From assembly GCF_002737755.1 (NCBI RefSeq), contig NZ_PEGH01000018.1:310001-374000 (forward strand): a stretch of DNA of 64,000 nucleotides. Direction: 5' to 3'. The translations under genes and the position numbers were made by a program. Positions 53,248 to 61,937 of this stretch are shown here, in pieces. The DNA comes from Caulobacter sp. BP25. GTDB lineage: Bacteria > Pseudomonadota > Alphaproteobacteria > Caulobacterales > Caulobacteraceae. Position 1 is the first letter of the stretch. Each line of letters begins with the position of its first letter. The notes under the pieces were generated by a model. That model was not told the DNA's origin and searched no databases. It saw nothing but the letters and a program-made list of their open reading frames with translations.

Positions 53248-53985
53248 ATGACCGCCAGCAGCGCTCCCACGCCCGATTTCTCCGTCGTCGTTCCAGTTTT
53301 CGACGAGGGAGAGGCCGCGCCGAAGCTGGCGCGCGAGATCGCCGCCGCCTTCGCCGGCGAGACCTACGAGATGATCTTCATCGACGACGCCAGCCGCGAC
53401 GACACCAAGGCGCGGCTGATCGCGTTGAAGGCCGAAATTCCGCAGCTGCGGGTGCTGGGTCATCGCAAGAACTCGGGCCAGAGCCGGGCCGTGCGCAGCG
53501 GCGTGCTGGCGGCGCGGGCGCCGATCGTCATCACCCTGGACGGCGATGGCCAAAACGATCCCGCCGACGCGCCGCGCCTGGCCAAGGTCCTGGCGGCGGG
53601 CCCAGAGACGCTCGCCCTGGTCGGCGGCGAGCGGGTCAAGCGCCAGGACAGCAGCGCCAAGCGCTTCGCCTCCAAGTTCGGCAACGGCGTACGCAAGCGG
53701 CTTCTGAAGGACACCGCCAACGACACCGGCTGCGGCCTGAAGGCCTTCCGCCGCGAGGCGTTCCTGCGCCTGCCCTACTTCGATCACATCCACCGCTATA
53801 TCCCGGCCCTGATGCTGCGCGAGGGCTATGAGGTCGCGTTCCAGCCTGTCAATCACCGTCACCGTGAGAGCGGGGAGTCGAAGTACACGAACCTTGGTCG
53901 TCTGAAGGCTTCGATCTCGGATCTGCTGGGCGTGATGTGGCTGCAGTCGCGGGCCCGCAATCCGCAGGGCGTCGACGAGGTCTAG
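53248..53985 (+). CDS. Family 2 glycosyltransferase, polyprenyl-phosphate sugar synthase-like (DPM1/ArnC-like)
   Basis: 245 residues from the ATG at 53248, preceded by GGGGGC. GT-A motifs: FSVVVPVFDEGEAAPKLARE, MIFIDDASRDDTKARL, ITLDGDGQNDPADAP (DGDGQ) and NDTGCGLKAFRREAF, HIHRYIPALMLREGYEV, RESGESKYTN. No C-terminal membrane helices. It probably makes an undecaprenyl-phosphate sugar used by the divergent ArnT-like enzyme 55 bp away; this partnership is inferred from family roles and position. Confidence 0.9.
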   Translation: MTASSAPTPDFSVVVPVFDEGEAAPKLAREIAAAFAGETYEMIFIDDASRDDTKARLIALKAEIPQLRVLGHRKNSGQSRAVRSGVLAARAPIVITLDGDGQNDPADAPRLAKVLAAGPETLALVGGERVKRQDSSAKRFASKFGNGVRKRLLKDTANDTGCGLKAFRREAFLRLPYFDHIHRYIPALMLREGYEVAFQPVNHRHRESGESKYTNLGRLKASISDLLGVMWLQSRARNPQGVDEV

Positions 53986-54089
53986 AGACTGGCGTCTGAG
54001 TCGAAAGGTCGCGCCGGCTTCACCGCGCCTGCAAATCCCATTAGGCCTACCGCTGTGACGCCGGGGGGCGCTGTCGAAGGGGAAGCTCG

Positions 54090-54509
54090 ATGTTCGCCGC
54101 GGTTCCGCTGCTGGCCCTGCCGGTCCTGGTCTACAACCTGATCATCCTGACCCTGCCGGGCGGTTTCAAGGCCGCTGACGCCAGTCTGCGTCTGGCCGAG
54201 CCGCTGTTCAGCCTCCACATGACCTCCGGCGCCGGCTGGGCCGTCAGCCTGGCCGACCTGCTGCTGGCCGCCTCGCTGGTGGTGCTGTTCGTCGAACTTC
54301 TGAAGTCGGCCAACAGTAAAGGGCTGGCCATCGTCAACCATTCGCTGTCGATGGTGCTGTTCATCGTCTGCCTGGTGGAGTTCCTGCTGGCGCCAGCCTT
54401 CGCCACCTCGGCCTTCTTCCTGCTGACCTTGATGGTGCTGCTGGACGTGCTGGCCGGCTTCATCGTCACCATCGCGGCCGCCCGGCGGGATGTCGATTTC
54501 GGCGGGTAG
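54090..54509 (+). CDS. Four-helix membrane protein of unknown function
   Basis: 139 residues with four hydrophobic segments (about 1-22, 45-70, 80-105, 108-130), preceded by AAGGGGAAG. No charged catalytic pattern is seen. The sequence (LPGGFKAADASLRLAEPLFS, LHMTSGAGWAVSLADLLLAA) is typical of a conserved small alphaproteobacterial membrane protein. It converges with trmL (5 bp between the genes). Function unknown. Confidence 0.8.
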   Translation: MFAAVPLLALPVLVYNLIILTLPGGFKAADASLRLAEPLFSLHMTSGAGWAVSLADLLLAASLVVLFVELLKSANSKGLAIVNHSLSMVLFIVCLVEFLLAPAFATSAFFLLTLMVLLDVLAGFIVTIAAARRDVDFGG

Positions 54510-54513
54510 GCTG

Positions 54514-54972
54514 CTACTCTGGAAACCCGCCCGTCTGCCGAAGCGCCTCGCCCAAAGCCATGGCGGCGGTGGTCGCCAGGTTCATGGAGCGTGTCTCGGG
54601 GCGGATGGGGATGACGATGCGCCCCTGGACGGCGGCGTGGACCTCATCGGGCGCGCCGCGGCTCTCGTTGCCAAACAGCAAGGTGTCTCCCGGTTGGAAC
54701 GAGAACCTGTGAAATGGTGTCGCACCCCGGGTGGTAAACAGCAGCAGACGACCGTCAACGCGTTCCGGCGCCTTAAGGAATGTCTCCCAGCTATCGTGGC
54801 GTTTGAGGTGGGCGAGGGGCCCATAATCCAGGGCCGCGCGCTTCAAACTCTTGTCATCCAAGGGAAAACTGCAAGGCTCGATCACGTCGAGGCCCGCGCC
54901 GAAGCACGCGGACAAGCGAATGGCCGCGCCGACGTTTTGGGGAATGCCTGGTTGAAAAAGTGCGATGCGCAT
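54514..54972 (-). CDS. trmL: tRNA (cytidine/uridine-34 2'-O)-methyltransferase TrmL (SPOUT)
   Basis: 152 residues from the ATG at 54972, matching the small size of TrmL/YibK; the longer frame upstream is rejected. SPOUT motifs: MRIALFQPGIPQNVGAAIRL, LLFGNESRGAPDEVHAAVQG and IPIRPETRSMNLATTAAMAL, the last forming the trefoil knot that binds S-adenosylmethionine. It methylates the wobble base ribose of tRNA-Leu. It is divergent from petA across a 200-bp promoter region. Confidence 0.92.
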   Translation of the reverse strand: MRIALFQPGIPQNVGAAIRLSACFGAGLDVIEPCSFPLDDKSLKRAALDYGPLAHLKRHDSWETFLKAPERVDGRLLLFTTRGATPFHRFSFQPGDTLLFGNESRGAPDEVHAAVQGRIVIPIRPETRSMNLATTAAMALGEALRQTGGFPE

Positions 54973-55172
54973 AATAAGCGAACCAACCACAGGGTTAGCA
55001 GGGGCTTTGCTCGAATCGAAAGGACTTGCGGACTCCGTCCGCGCGTCCGATAGGACGAAGCGACCGCTGCCTTGTGGCGGAGATCCGCTTGCGGGTCGAG
55101 CAAGATATGGCGTCGATAAGGCGCTTCTCCAAGCCCGCCGTGATGCGGGGGGCGGAATAAAGGGGTGACTAG

Positions 55173-55724
55173 GTGGCCGACACCGCCGTGGGCGCAACGA
55201 CCGAGCCGGAACACGGGAGCGATCCTTCCCGGCGCGACTTCATTCACATCGCCGCGATCGCGGCCGCCGCCGGCGGCGCCGCGACCCTGGTCTGGCCGTT
55301 CATCGACCAGATGAACCCGTCCGCCGACACGCGGGCCCTGGCCTCGACCGAGTTCGACCTGACCAAGGTCGCCGAGGGCCAGCAGGTGACGATCAAGTGG
55401 CGCGGCAAGCCGCTGTTCGTGCGCAACCGCACCCAGGCCGAGATCGCCAAGGCCGTGGCGGACGACAACGTCAACCTGCCCGATCCCCAGAAGGACGCCG
55501 ACCGGGTGAAGCCTGGCAAGGCCAACTGGCTGATCGTCGGCGGCAACTGCACCCACCTGGGTTGCGTGCCGACCTTCGGCGGCGGCGAGTACGGCGGCTG
55601 GTTCTGCCCCTGCCACGGCTCGGTCTACGACACCTCGGGGCGTATCCGTAAGGGCCCCGCGCCCACGAACCTGGTGGTTCCGGAATACGCCTTCCTCACC
55701 GACACCAAGGTCAAGATCGGCTAA
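55173..55724 (+). CDS. petA: Ubiquinol-cytochrome c reductase Rieske iron-sulfur subunit
   Basis: 183 residues from a GTG with AAGGGG 8 nt upstream. Twin-arginine-type N-terminal anchor ([20 protein letters not shown]), then the Rieske cluster motifs CTHLGC and CPCHGS in the C-terminal domain ([40 protein letters not shown]). It carries electrons from ubiquinol to cytochrome c1 in complex III on the periplasmic side. First gene of petABC. Confidence 0.97.
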   Translation: MADTAVGATTEPEHGSDPSRRDFIHIAAIAAAAGGAATLVWPFIDQMNPSADTRALASTEFDLTKVAEGQQVTIKWRGKPLFVRNRTQAEIAKAVADDNVNLPDPQKDADRVKPGKANWLIVGGNCTHLGCVPTFGGGEYGGWFCPCHGSVYDTSGRIRKGPAPTNLVVPEYAFLTDTKVKIG

Positions 55725-55729
55725 GCGAG

Positions 55730-57016
55730 ATGAGCGGACATTCGACCTATCAACCCAAGACCGGTTTCGAGCGCTGGCTCGACGCCCGTCTGCCGATCAT
55801 CCGCCTGGGCTACGACAGCTTCGTCGACTATCCCACCCCGCGGAACCTGAACTACTGGTGGACCTTCGGCGGCATCCTGTCGCTGTGCCTGGCCTCCCAG
55901 CTGATCACCGGCATTATCCTGGTGATGCACTACACGCCGAGCGCCGCCGGCGCCTTCGCGTCGGTCGAGCACATCATGCGCGACGTGAACTACGGCTGGC
56001 TGATCCGCTACATGCACTCCAACGGCGCGTCGATGTTCTTCATCGCCGTCTACATCCACATGCTGCGCGGCCTGTACTACGGCTCCTACAAGGCGCCCCG
56101 CGAAGTGCTGTGGCTCCTGGGCTGCGTGATCTACCTGCTGATGATGGCGACCGCCTTCATGGGCTACGTCCTGCCCTGGGGGCAGATGTCGTTCCACGGC
56201 GCCGTCGTGATCACCAACCTGTTCGGCGCCCTGCCGCTGGTCGGCGAGAGCATCACCACCTGGCTGTGGGGTGGCTTCGCGGTCGACAACCCGACCCTGA
56301 ATCGCTTCTTCTCGCTGCACTACCTGCTGCCCTTCATGATCGCGGGCGTCGTGATCCTGCACGTCTGGGCGCTGCACGTGGTGGGCCAGAACAATCCGAC
56401 CGGCGTCGAGCCGAAGTCGAAGGCCGACACCGTGCCCTTCACCCCGTACGCGACGGTGAAGGACGGTTTCGCGATGAGCGTCTTCCTGATCCTCTTCGCC
56501 TTCTTCGTCTTCTACATGCCCAACGCTCTTGGCCACGCCGACAACTACATCGAGGCCAACCCGCTGGTGACGCCGTCGCACATCGTTCCGGAATGGTACT
56601 TCCTGCCGTTCTACGCGATCCTGCGCGCCGTGCCGGACAAGCTGATGGGCGTGCTGGCCATGTTCGGCGCCATCGCCTGCTTGTTCGCCCTGCCGTGGCT
56701 GGACACCTCGAAGGTGCGCTCGATGCGCTACCGCCCGACCGCGAAGATTTACTTTGTGTTCTTCCTGGTGGCCTGCTGCATCCTGGGCGTCTGCGGCGCC
56801 AAGCTGCCCGACGATCCGGTGATCCCGCACCTGACCACCTTCCAGCTGATGGGTTCGGACCTCAATAGCTACGTGTGGCTCAGCCGCGTCGCCTCCCTGT
56901 ACTACTTCGCTTTCTTCCTGGTCGTGATGCCGGTCCTGGGTTTGGTCGAGAAGACCCTGCCTGTGCCGGACTCGATCGCCTCGCCGGCCCTGTCGGCCGA
57001 CGCCAACAAGGGTTGA
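55730..57016 (+). CDS. petB: Cytochrome b subunit of complex III
   Basis: 428 residues with eight or more membrane helices, starting 5 bp after petA. Characteristic pieces are [60 protein letters not shown], the second haem-His region [20 protein letters not shown], and the Qo-site motif [16 protein letters not shown]. It binds both b haems and holds the quinol sites. Length fits alphaproteobacterial cytochrome b. Confidence 0.97.
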   Translation: MSGHSTYQPKTGFERWLDARLPIIRLGYDSFVDYPTPRNLNYWWTFGGILSLCLASQLITGIILVMHYTPSAAGAFASVEHIMRDVNYGWLIRYMHSNGASMFFIAVYIHMLRGLYYGSYKAPREVLWLLGCVIYLLMMATAFMGYVLPWGQMSFHGAVVITNLFGALPLVGESITTWLWGGFAVDNPTLNRFFSLHYLLPFMIAGVVILHVWALHVVGQNNPTGVEPKSKADTVPFTPYATVKDGFAMSVFLILFAFFVFYMPNALGHADNYIEANPLVTPSHIVPEWYFLPFYAILRAVPDKLMGVLAMFGAIACLFALPWLDTSKVRSMRYRPTAKIYFVFFLVACCILGVCGAKLPDDPVIPHLTTFQLMGSDLNSYVWLSRVASLYYFAFFLVVMPVLGLVEKTLPVPDSIASPALSADANKG

Positions 57017-57021
57017 TCCCG

Positions 57022-57876
57022 ATGCTCCGCAAACTCTCGGTTATCGCGGCGGCGGCGGGTCTCCTGGTCGCTGGCGCGGCCAGCCCGGCCTTCGCCGCTG
57101 GCGGCGCCATGCACGCCAAGGACGTCCAGTGGTCGTTCGAGGGCCCGTTCGGCAAGTTCGACCAGGCCCAGCTGCAGCGTGGCTTCAAGGTCTATCGCGA
57201 GGTCTGCTCGGCCTGCCACTCGCTGAAGCTGGTGGCGTTCCGCAACCTCGGCGACAAGGGCGGGCCCTTCTATAACGAGAAGTACCCGAACTCGAACGAC
57301 AACCCGTGGGTCAAGGCGGTCGCCAAGGACTACGAGATCGCCGACATCGACGGCGAAACCGGCGACGCCATCAAGCGTCCGGCCACCAGCGCCGACCGCT
57401 TCCCCGCACCGTTCCCCAACGAAGCGGCCGCCCGCGCCGGCAACGGCGGCGCTCTGCCGCCGGACATGTCGCTGCTGGCCAAGGCTCGCGAAGCCGGTCC
57501 GGACTACATCTACTCGCTGCTGGTCGGCTATGTGGATCCGCCCAAGGGCCTGACGGTCCCCACCGGCGGTCACTACAACCCGTACTTCCCGGGCGATCTG
57601 ACCTCGGCCTGGCACGGTGACCACAAGAACGTGCCGAAGGGCGGCTTCATCGCCATGGCCGCGCCGCTGAAGGCTGATCTGGTGACGTTCGACGACGGCA
57701 CCAAGTCGACCCTCGACCAGCAGGCCAAGGACGTCTCGGCCTTCCTGATGTGGGCCGCCGAGCCCAAGCTGGAAGAGCGCAAGCAGACCGGCTTCGCCGT
57801 GCTGATCTACCTCGTCTTGCTGAGCGGCCTGCTGTACGCCAGCTACAAGACGGTGTGGCGCAACGAGTCGCACTAA
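57022..57876 (+). CDS. petC: Cytochrome c1 subunit of complex III
   Basis: 284 residues from the ATG at 57022, 5 bp after petB; upstream in-frame codons belong to petB. Signal peptide ending near AFAAGG, haem motif CSACH (REVCSACHSLKLVAFRNLGD), a central insert with GALPPDMSLLAKAREAGPDY, YSLLVGY, and one C-terminal membrane anchor (FAVLIYLVLLSGLLYASYKT) ending WRNESH. It accepts electrons from the Rieske protein and passes them to soluble or membrane cytochrome c. Last gene of the operon, followed by a strong terminator. Confidence 0.97.
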   Translation: MLRKLSVIAAAAGLLVAGAASPAFAAGGAMHAKDVQWSFEGPFGKFDQAQLQRGFKVYREVCSACHSLKLVAFRNLGDKGGPFYNEKYPNSNDNPWVKAVAKDYEIADIDGETGDAIKRPATSADRFPAPFPNEAAARAGNGGALPPDMSLLAKAREAGPDYIYSLLVGYVDPPKGLTVPTGGHYNPYFPGDLTSAWHGDHKNVPKGGFIAMAAPLKADLVTFDDGTKSTLDQQAKDVSAFLMWAAEPKLEERKQTGFAVLIYLVLLSGLLYASYKTVWRNESH

Positions 57877-57900
57877 GCGATCCTCGCCCCTGAATATGGA

Positions 57901-57934
57901 AAGGCCCGGTGGCGACACCGGGCCTTTTTCTTTT
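57901..57934 (+). terminator. Rho-independent terminator of petABC
   Basis: Perfect 11-bp stem AAGGCCCGGTG (57901-57911) / CACCGGGCCTT (57916-57926) with GCGA loop, followed by TTTCTTTT. It lies 24 nt after the petC stop. Its symmetry could also stop the convergent acetyltransferase transcript. Confidence 0.9.
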
Positions 57935-57942
57935 GGGCGCTC

Positions 57943-58413
57943 TTAAGTCTCCAGCCGCCAGCAGATCAGTGGCCCGTCCTCGGCGTCTTCCCGCGCGCCA
58001 ACGACCATGAAGCCGTTGCGGGCCAGCGCCTTCTGGGACGCCAGGTTGTCGACCGCCGTCTCGGCTGTCAGGGCGCGGACACGATCATCCGTTCGCGCCC
58101 AGACGGCGAGATCGCCGACGGCGCGGGTGGCGACACCGGCGCCCTGGCGGCTTGGGGCGACGCCGTAGCCGATCCGCAAGGATCGCTCCGCCGCGTCGAG
58201 GGTCTGGGTGGGAGAGATCAAGCCGACGATCTCGTCGTTCTCGACAATCATCCAAGCCGACGGACGGAAGGTGAAACCGATCTGTTCGGCCAGCCGGGCC
58301 AGCATGGCGAGAACCTCCGGTGGGGTCAGGGGGCTGTCGCACAGGCGATAGGGAGCGGGAGCCTCGCCGCGCATCAGGGCGGCGAATGCGGCGGGGCCGG
58401 CTTCGATCAGCAT
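57943..58413 (-). CDS. GNAT-family N-acetyltransferase
   Basis: 156 residues from the ATG at 58413 (MLIEAGPAAFAALMRGEAPA); the longer frame is rejected. GNAT pattern: WMIVENDEIVGLISP on strands 2-4, then the acetyl-CoA loop in YGVAPSRQGAGVATRAVGDL (R/QxGxGxA) and ALTAETAVDNLASQKALARN GF-type C-terminal region. It should acetylate a small molecule or protein N-terminus; the target is unknown. It is convergent with petC. Confidence 0.87.
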   Translation of the reverse strand: MLIEAGPAAFAALMRGEAPAPYRLCDSPLTPPEVLAMLARLAEQIGFTFRPSAWMIVENDEIVGLISPTQTLDAAERSLRIGYGVAPSRQGAGVATRAVGDLAVWARTDDRVRALTAETAVDNLASQKALARNGFMVVGAREDAEDGPLICWRLET

Positions 58414-58420
58414 GGGGCGG

Positions 58421-59188
58421 CTATGGGGCCACCGACAAGGTTCGCGCCTGGGCGTCCAGTCTGACGCGATACCGAGCCCAGAGACCTGTTCCCAGCGTCC
58501 CGTTGACGCCTTCGGGCAGGTCATCAGCCAGGCTGGCCGGCACGTTCTCGGCCAGGACGCCGCCGATCGACAGGGCCCGGAGCCTGGCGGGCGCCTTGTG
58601 GCGTGCGTTGGGGTCGAGCTTGCCCGTGACCCCCGCGTCGCGGATCGAGAGCCGGGTCATCGCCTTCGAGGCGGTGTCGATGGCGAAGGCGCCGTAGAAG
58701 GCGTGGGGACCGTCGCTGACGCTCGCCGCGAGGGTGGGCACGCCCTCGATCACCGAGACCGGGAACACGACCTGCCGCTTGGCGCGCCAGGGCCGGTCGA
58801 TGCGCAGCCGGCAATGGGCGAAGTCGATTTCGATGCTGTGGCCGGCCAGGACGTCCATGCCGATCACCCCGGCGATCGGGGTGACGAAGCCGGCGCCCCG
58901 GGCGTCGAGGTTTGCGACCTTGACCGAAACAGTGGGCGTCTTCAGGCCGGCGACCTGTACCGAAGCGATGACCTCCGGCTCCAGAATGCCCTCCATCTGC
59001 GCCTTGGTGTTGTGCAACAGGGTGCGCGGGGCCGAGAGGTCGATCACGTAATCCCCGGCCATGACGCCGATCGCCGCCGGAGCGACGATCGCGCCGTTCT
59101 CGAACCAGCAGTCGGTCTCGCCGGCATGGGCCAGCGAGGCCAGCAGCAGCGGCGGCATCAGGGCCAGCAGGGCGAGGCGGGGGCGCAT
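58421..59188 (-). CDS. Exported retropepsin-like (aspartyl protease-fold) protein
   Basis: 255 residues with a signal peptide ending near LAHAG. Two retropepsin-like halves can be traced: the first has YVIDLSAPRTLLH where D-T-G-A would be expected, so Thr-Gly are changed; the second has AIDTASKAMTRLS, keeping Asp-Thr. IAGVIGMDVLAGHSIEIDFA matches the ILGxDxL…D strand of this fold. Whether it is an active protease is uncertain because of the altered first motif. Its stop is 7 bp from the acetyltransferase start. Confidence 0.72.
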   Translation of the reverse strand: MRPRLALLALMPPLLLASLAHAGETDCWFENGAIVAPAAIGVMAGDYVIDLSAPRTLLHNTKAQMEGILEPEVIASVQVAGLKTPTVSVKVANLDARGAGFVTPIAGVIGMDVLAGHSIEIDFAHCRLRIDRPWRAKRQVVFPVSVIEGVPTLAASVSDGPHAFYGAFAIDTASKAMTRLSIRDAGVTGKLDPNARHKAPARLRALSIGGVLAENVPASLADDLPEGVNGTLGTGLWARYRVRLDAQARTLSVAP

Positions 59189-59236
59189 GGACCAGAGCCT
59201 AGCGCAGCCTTGACGCGCAAGCGATGGTCTTGCCGT

Positions 59237-59917
59237 TCAGGCCTCGCCCTTGCCGCCCGCCGAGCGCTGAAAGAGCTGAAGCGTCCTTAGCAGGGCCAGA
59301 TGGGCGCTGTCGGGCTGGTGACCGCTGGGCGCGACGAAGGCGTGACCGGCTTCGTAGAGATAGATCGGCAGGTCGGGGTGCGCTTCGCGGATCGCCTCGA
59401 CATCGGCCAGGGGGATCATCGGATCGGTCTTGCCAAAGTGCAGGATGGTCGGCGTCTTGGGGGTCTCGTCCTTGTAGGCCGCGATGTCGCCGCCATAGAA
59501 GGCCGCGACGGCGCTGAGGCCCTCACAACGACAGGCGGCCAGCCAGGCCGTGGTGCCGCCATAGCAGAAGCCCATGGCGAAGACGGGTCCGTCCAGAGCG
59601 TCGATCGTCGTCTGGACACGGGGCAGGGTCGAGACGCCCCAGCCGGTTGACCGCCCCAGCGCCATGCGCGCGTCCAGGATCGCCGGTTCGGTGTCGTGGG
59701 CGGGGAAGTCTGCGTCGGCGGCGTCCATCAGGCTGGGAACGATCACCTCATAGCCCTGCTCGGCCAGGCGTCCCGCGAGCTCGCGAAGGTGCGGGGTTAC
59801 ACCCCAGATGGCGTGCAGCATGACGATTCCGCCGCGCCGGGCCTCCTGGGCGGGCTCATGCCAGGCCGAGAACGGCGCGCCGTCGCGGGTGGCCAGGGCG
59901 ATGCGCTGTCCCATCAT
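59237..59917 (-). CDS. Dienelactone-hydrolase-family protein, divergent copy
   Basis: 226 residues; its ATG overlaps the stop of the upstream paralogue (ATGA). Nucleophile elbow GFCYGGT, Asp in HFGKTDPMIPL and His in YEAGHAF keep the Cys-Asp-His triad. The Glu that activates the Cys in classical dienelactone hydrolase (QEIFG, as in the neighbour) is absent: the segment reads LHAIWGV. It is therefore a diverged duplicate with perhaps another substrate or different control of the nucleophile. Confidence 0.87.
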   Translation of the reverse strand: MMGQRIALATRDGAPFSAWHEPAQEARRGGIVMLHAIWGVTPHLRELAGRLAEQGYEVIVPSLMDAADADFPAHDTEPAILDARMALGRSTGWGVSTLPRVQTTIDALDGPVFAMGFCYGGTTAWLAACRCEGLSAVAAFYGGDIAAYKDETPKTPTILHFGKTDPMIPLADVEAIREAHPDLPIYLYEAGHAFVAPSGHQPDSAHLALLRTLQLFQRSAGGKGEA

Positions 59918-60594
59918 AGTGCTCCGTGTTCCGCGAAGAACGCGACCGTCCGCTGACGAGCGAGCTCCGCGTCGGCGAGATCGGAGTCCGGGCGGCCATC
60001 GTTGTTGAAGCCGTGGCCGCTGGCCTCATAGACGTAGACAGGCGTCTCGGCGTGCGCGGTCCAGATGGCGGCCTTCACGTCCTGGGCCGGGATGTGCGGG
60101 TCCTTGGCGCCCAGATGGACGATCACCGGGCAGCCCAGCGGCAGGTCGGCCATGCCCGCGACGCCGCCGCCATAGTAGCTGGCCACGGCCGAAAGGCCCT
60201 TGACCCGCGCGGCCGCCAGCCAACCCATCGTGCCGCCATAGCAGTAGCCGGTCAGGAACACCGGCCCGCGCGCGGCCAGAAAATCCACGCAAGCCTGGAT
60301 GTCGCCCATAGCGTTGTCGGGGCCGTTGGCCTTGGCGAAGGCGACGCCGGTCTGGAAGCCCTCGGGGTCGTGCTGGGCGACATAGCCCTTCTGCTGACGG
60401 TCGAACATCGACGGCGCGATCACCTCGAAACCGCGCGCGGCCCAGCGGGCGACGTCCTCGTGGACGTAGCGGTCCAGGCCGAAAATCTCCTGGACCACGA
60501 CCACCCCGCCCCGGCGCGGCCCTTCAGGCTGGGCGTGCAGGGCGCTGAAAGCAAAGCCGTCGTGGGCGGCGGTCAGGGTGATAGTCTCGGCCAC
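59914..60594 (-). CDS. Dienelactone hydrolase family protein
   Basis: 226 residues with the classical pattern: VVVQEIFGLDRYVHEDVARW (activating Glu), TGYCYGGTMGWLAA (Cys nucleophile), HLGAKDPHIPAQD (Asp) and YEASGHGFNNDGRP (His). Family members open lactone rings in aromatic breakdown, but broad carboxylesterase roles are also common. It is the first gene of a tandem pair of equal length. Confidence 0.9.
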   Translation of the reverse strand: MAETITLTAAHDGFAFSALHAQPEGPRRGGVVVVQEIFGLDRYVHEDVARWAARGFEVIAPSMFDRQQKGYVAQHDPEGFQTGVAFAKANGPDNAMGDIQACVDFLAARGPVFLTGYCYGGTMGWLAAARVKGLSAVASYYGGGVAGMADLPLGCPVIVHLGAKDPHIPAQDVKAAIWTAHAETPVYVYEASGHGFNNDGRPDSDLADAELARQRTVAFFAEHGAL

Positions 60595-60613
60595 GGGCTT
60601 GCTCCTGGATGTT

Positions 60614-60710
60614 TGTCATCCCGGCCGCAGCGTAGCGGAGAGCCGGGACCACGGCACGCGTGGAGTTTCCGGCGGCCCCGGATCGGCCCGTGGGGCCGTC
60701 CGGGATGACA
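60614..60710. repeat. Intergenic inverted-repeat element, 97 bp
   Basis: TGTCATCCCGG at 60614-60624 is matched by CCGGGATGACA at 60700-60710; the inside has further GC-rich pairings (CGGCGGCCCC, CGTGGGGCCG). It fills the gap between ychF and the dienelactone hydrolase gene. It looks like a REP-type repeat; similar TGTCATCCCGG ends are frequent in intergenic DNA of many proteobacteria. Confidence 0.55.
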
Positions 60711-60717
60711 CGCAAGA

Positions 60718-61818
60718 TTAGACGTTGAAGCGGAAGTGCATCACGTCGCCGTCCTTGACGACGTAGTCCTTGCCTTCGGCCCGCATCTTGCCGGCTTCCT
60801 TGGCTCCGTTTTCGCCGCCCAGCTTGATGAAGTCGTCGAAGGCGATGGTCTCGGCGCGGATATAGCCCTTCTCGAAGTCGGTGTGGATGACGCCGGCCGC
60901 CTGCGGACCGGTGTCGCCGACGTGGATCGTCCAGGCGCGGGCTTCCTTGGGACCGACCGTGAAGTAGGTCTGCAGGTTCAGGAGCTTGTAGGCTTCGCGG
61001 ATCAGGCGGTTCAGGCCCGGCTCTTCCAGGCCCAGGGTCTCGAGGAATTCGGCGCGTTCGGCCGCGTCCAGCATGGCGATCTCGCTCTCGATCTGGGCCG
61101 AGATGACGACGCTCTTAGCGTTGTCCTTGGCGGCGCGCTCGGCCACCAACGCGGAATACTTGTTGCCCTTGTCGGCGCTGGCTTCCTCGACGTTGCAGAC
61201 ATAGAGGGCCGGCAGCGACGTCAGCAGCTGCAGCATATGCCAGGCCTTCTCGTCTTCCTTGTCCACGGTCGCGGCGCGGGCCGGACGGCCCTCGCGCAGC
61301 TGGGCCAAGGCCAGGTTCACCAGGCGCAGGGTGTTGGCCGCGTCCTTGTCGCCGCCCGACTTGGCCTTTTTCTCGATGGCCGGCAGGCGCTTTTCCAGGC
61401 TTTCCAGGTCGGCCAGCATCAGCTCCATCTCGATGATCTCGAGATCGCTGAGCGGGTCGATGCGACCCTCGACGTGGGTGATGTCGTCATCTTCGAAGCA
61501 GCGGGCCACGAAGGCCACAGCGTCACAGTCGCGGATGTTGGCCAGGAACTGGTTGCCCAGGCCTTCGCCCTTCGACGCGCCGCGCACCAGGCCGGCGATG
61601 TCGACGAAGGTGATCCGAGCCGGGATGATCTCCTTGGAGCCCGCGATCTTGGCCAGGGCCTCCAGGCGCGGCTCGGGCACGGCGACGTCGCCGGTGTTGG
61701 GCTCGATCGTGCAGAACGGATAGTTGGCGGCCTGGGCCGACGCCGTCTGGGTCAGGGCGTTGAACAGGGTGGACTTGCCGACGTTGGGCAGGCCGACGAT
61801 GGCGACTTTCAGGGCCAT
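60718..61818 (-). CDS. ychF: Redox-regulated ATPase YchF (OBG family)
   Basis: 366 residues, family length. P-loop GLPNVGKSTLFNALTQT near 9-25, SAQAANYPFCTIEPNTGDVA, FVDIAGLVRGASKGEGLGNQ (switch 2) and the C-terminal TGS domain (LNLQTYFTVGPKEARAWTIH … GDVMHFRFNV). YchF binds and splits ATP, associates with ribosomes and responds to oxidative stress. It is divergent from the pirin gene. Confidence 0.96.
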   Translation of the reverse strand: MALKVAIVGLPNVGKSTLFNALTQTASAQAANYPFCTIEPNTGDVAVPEPRLEALAKIAGSKEIIPARITFVDIAGLVRGASKGEGLGNQFLANIRDCDAVAFVARCFEDDDITHVEGRIDPLSDLEIIEMELMLADLESLEKRLPAIEKKAKSGGDKDAANTLRLVNLALAQLREGRPARAATVDKEDEKAWHMLQLLTSLPALYVCNVEEASADKGNKYSALVAERAAKDNAKSVVISAQIESEIAMLDAAERAEFLETLGLEEPGLNRLIREAYKLLNLQTYFTVGPKEARAWTIHVGDTGPQAAGVIHTDFEKGYIRAETIAFDDFIKLGGENGAKEAGKMRAEGKDYVVKDGDVMHFRFNV

Positions 61819-61937
61819 GGAACTCTCATGAATTTCGTTGGCGCGCGCTTAGCACGGATGGGGCGGAAAGGCGAACCGGGAGGGGCTTGCGCGAACCGCA
61901 ACCGGATCAGATATCGAAGGCGCACAAGGAGCCCGTC

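Noticed and set aside
55721..56830. 369-residue minus-strand open frame over petB
   Set aside because: Antisense to cytochrome b; low-complexity His/Gln/Glu-rich translation.
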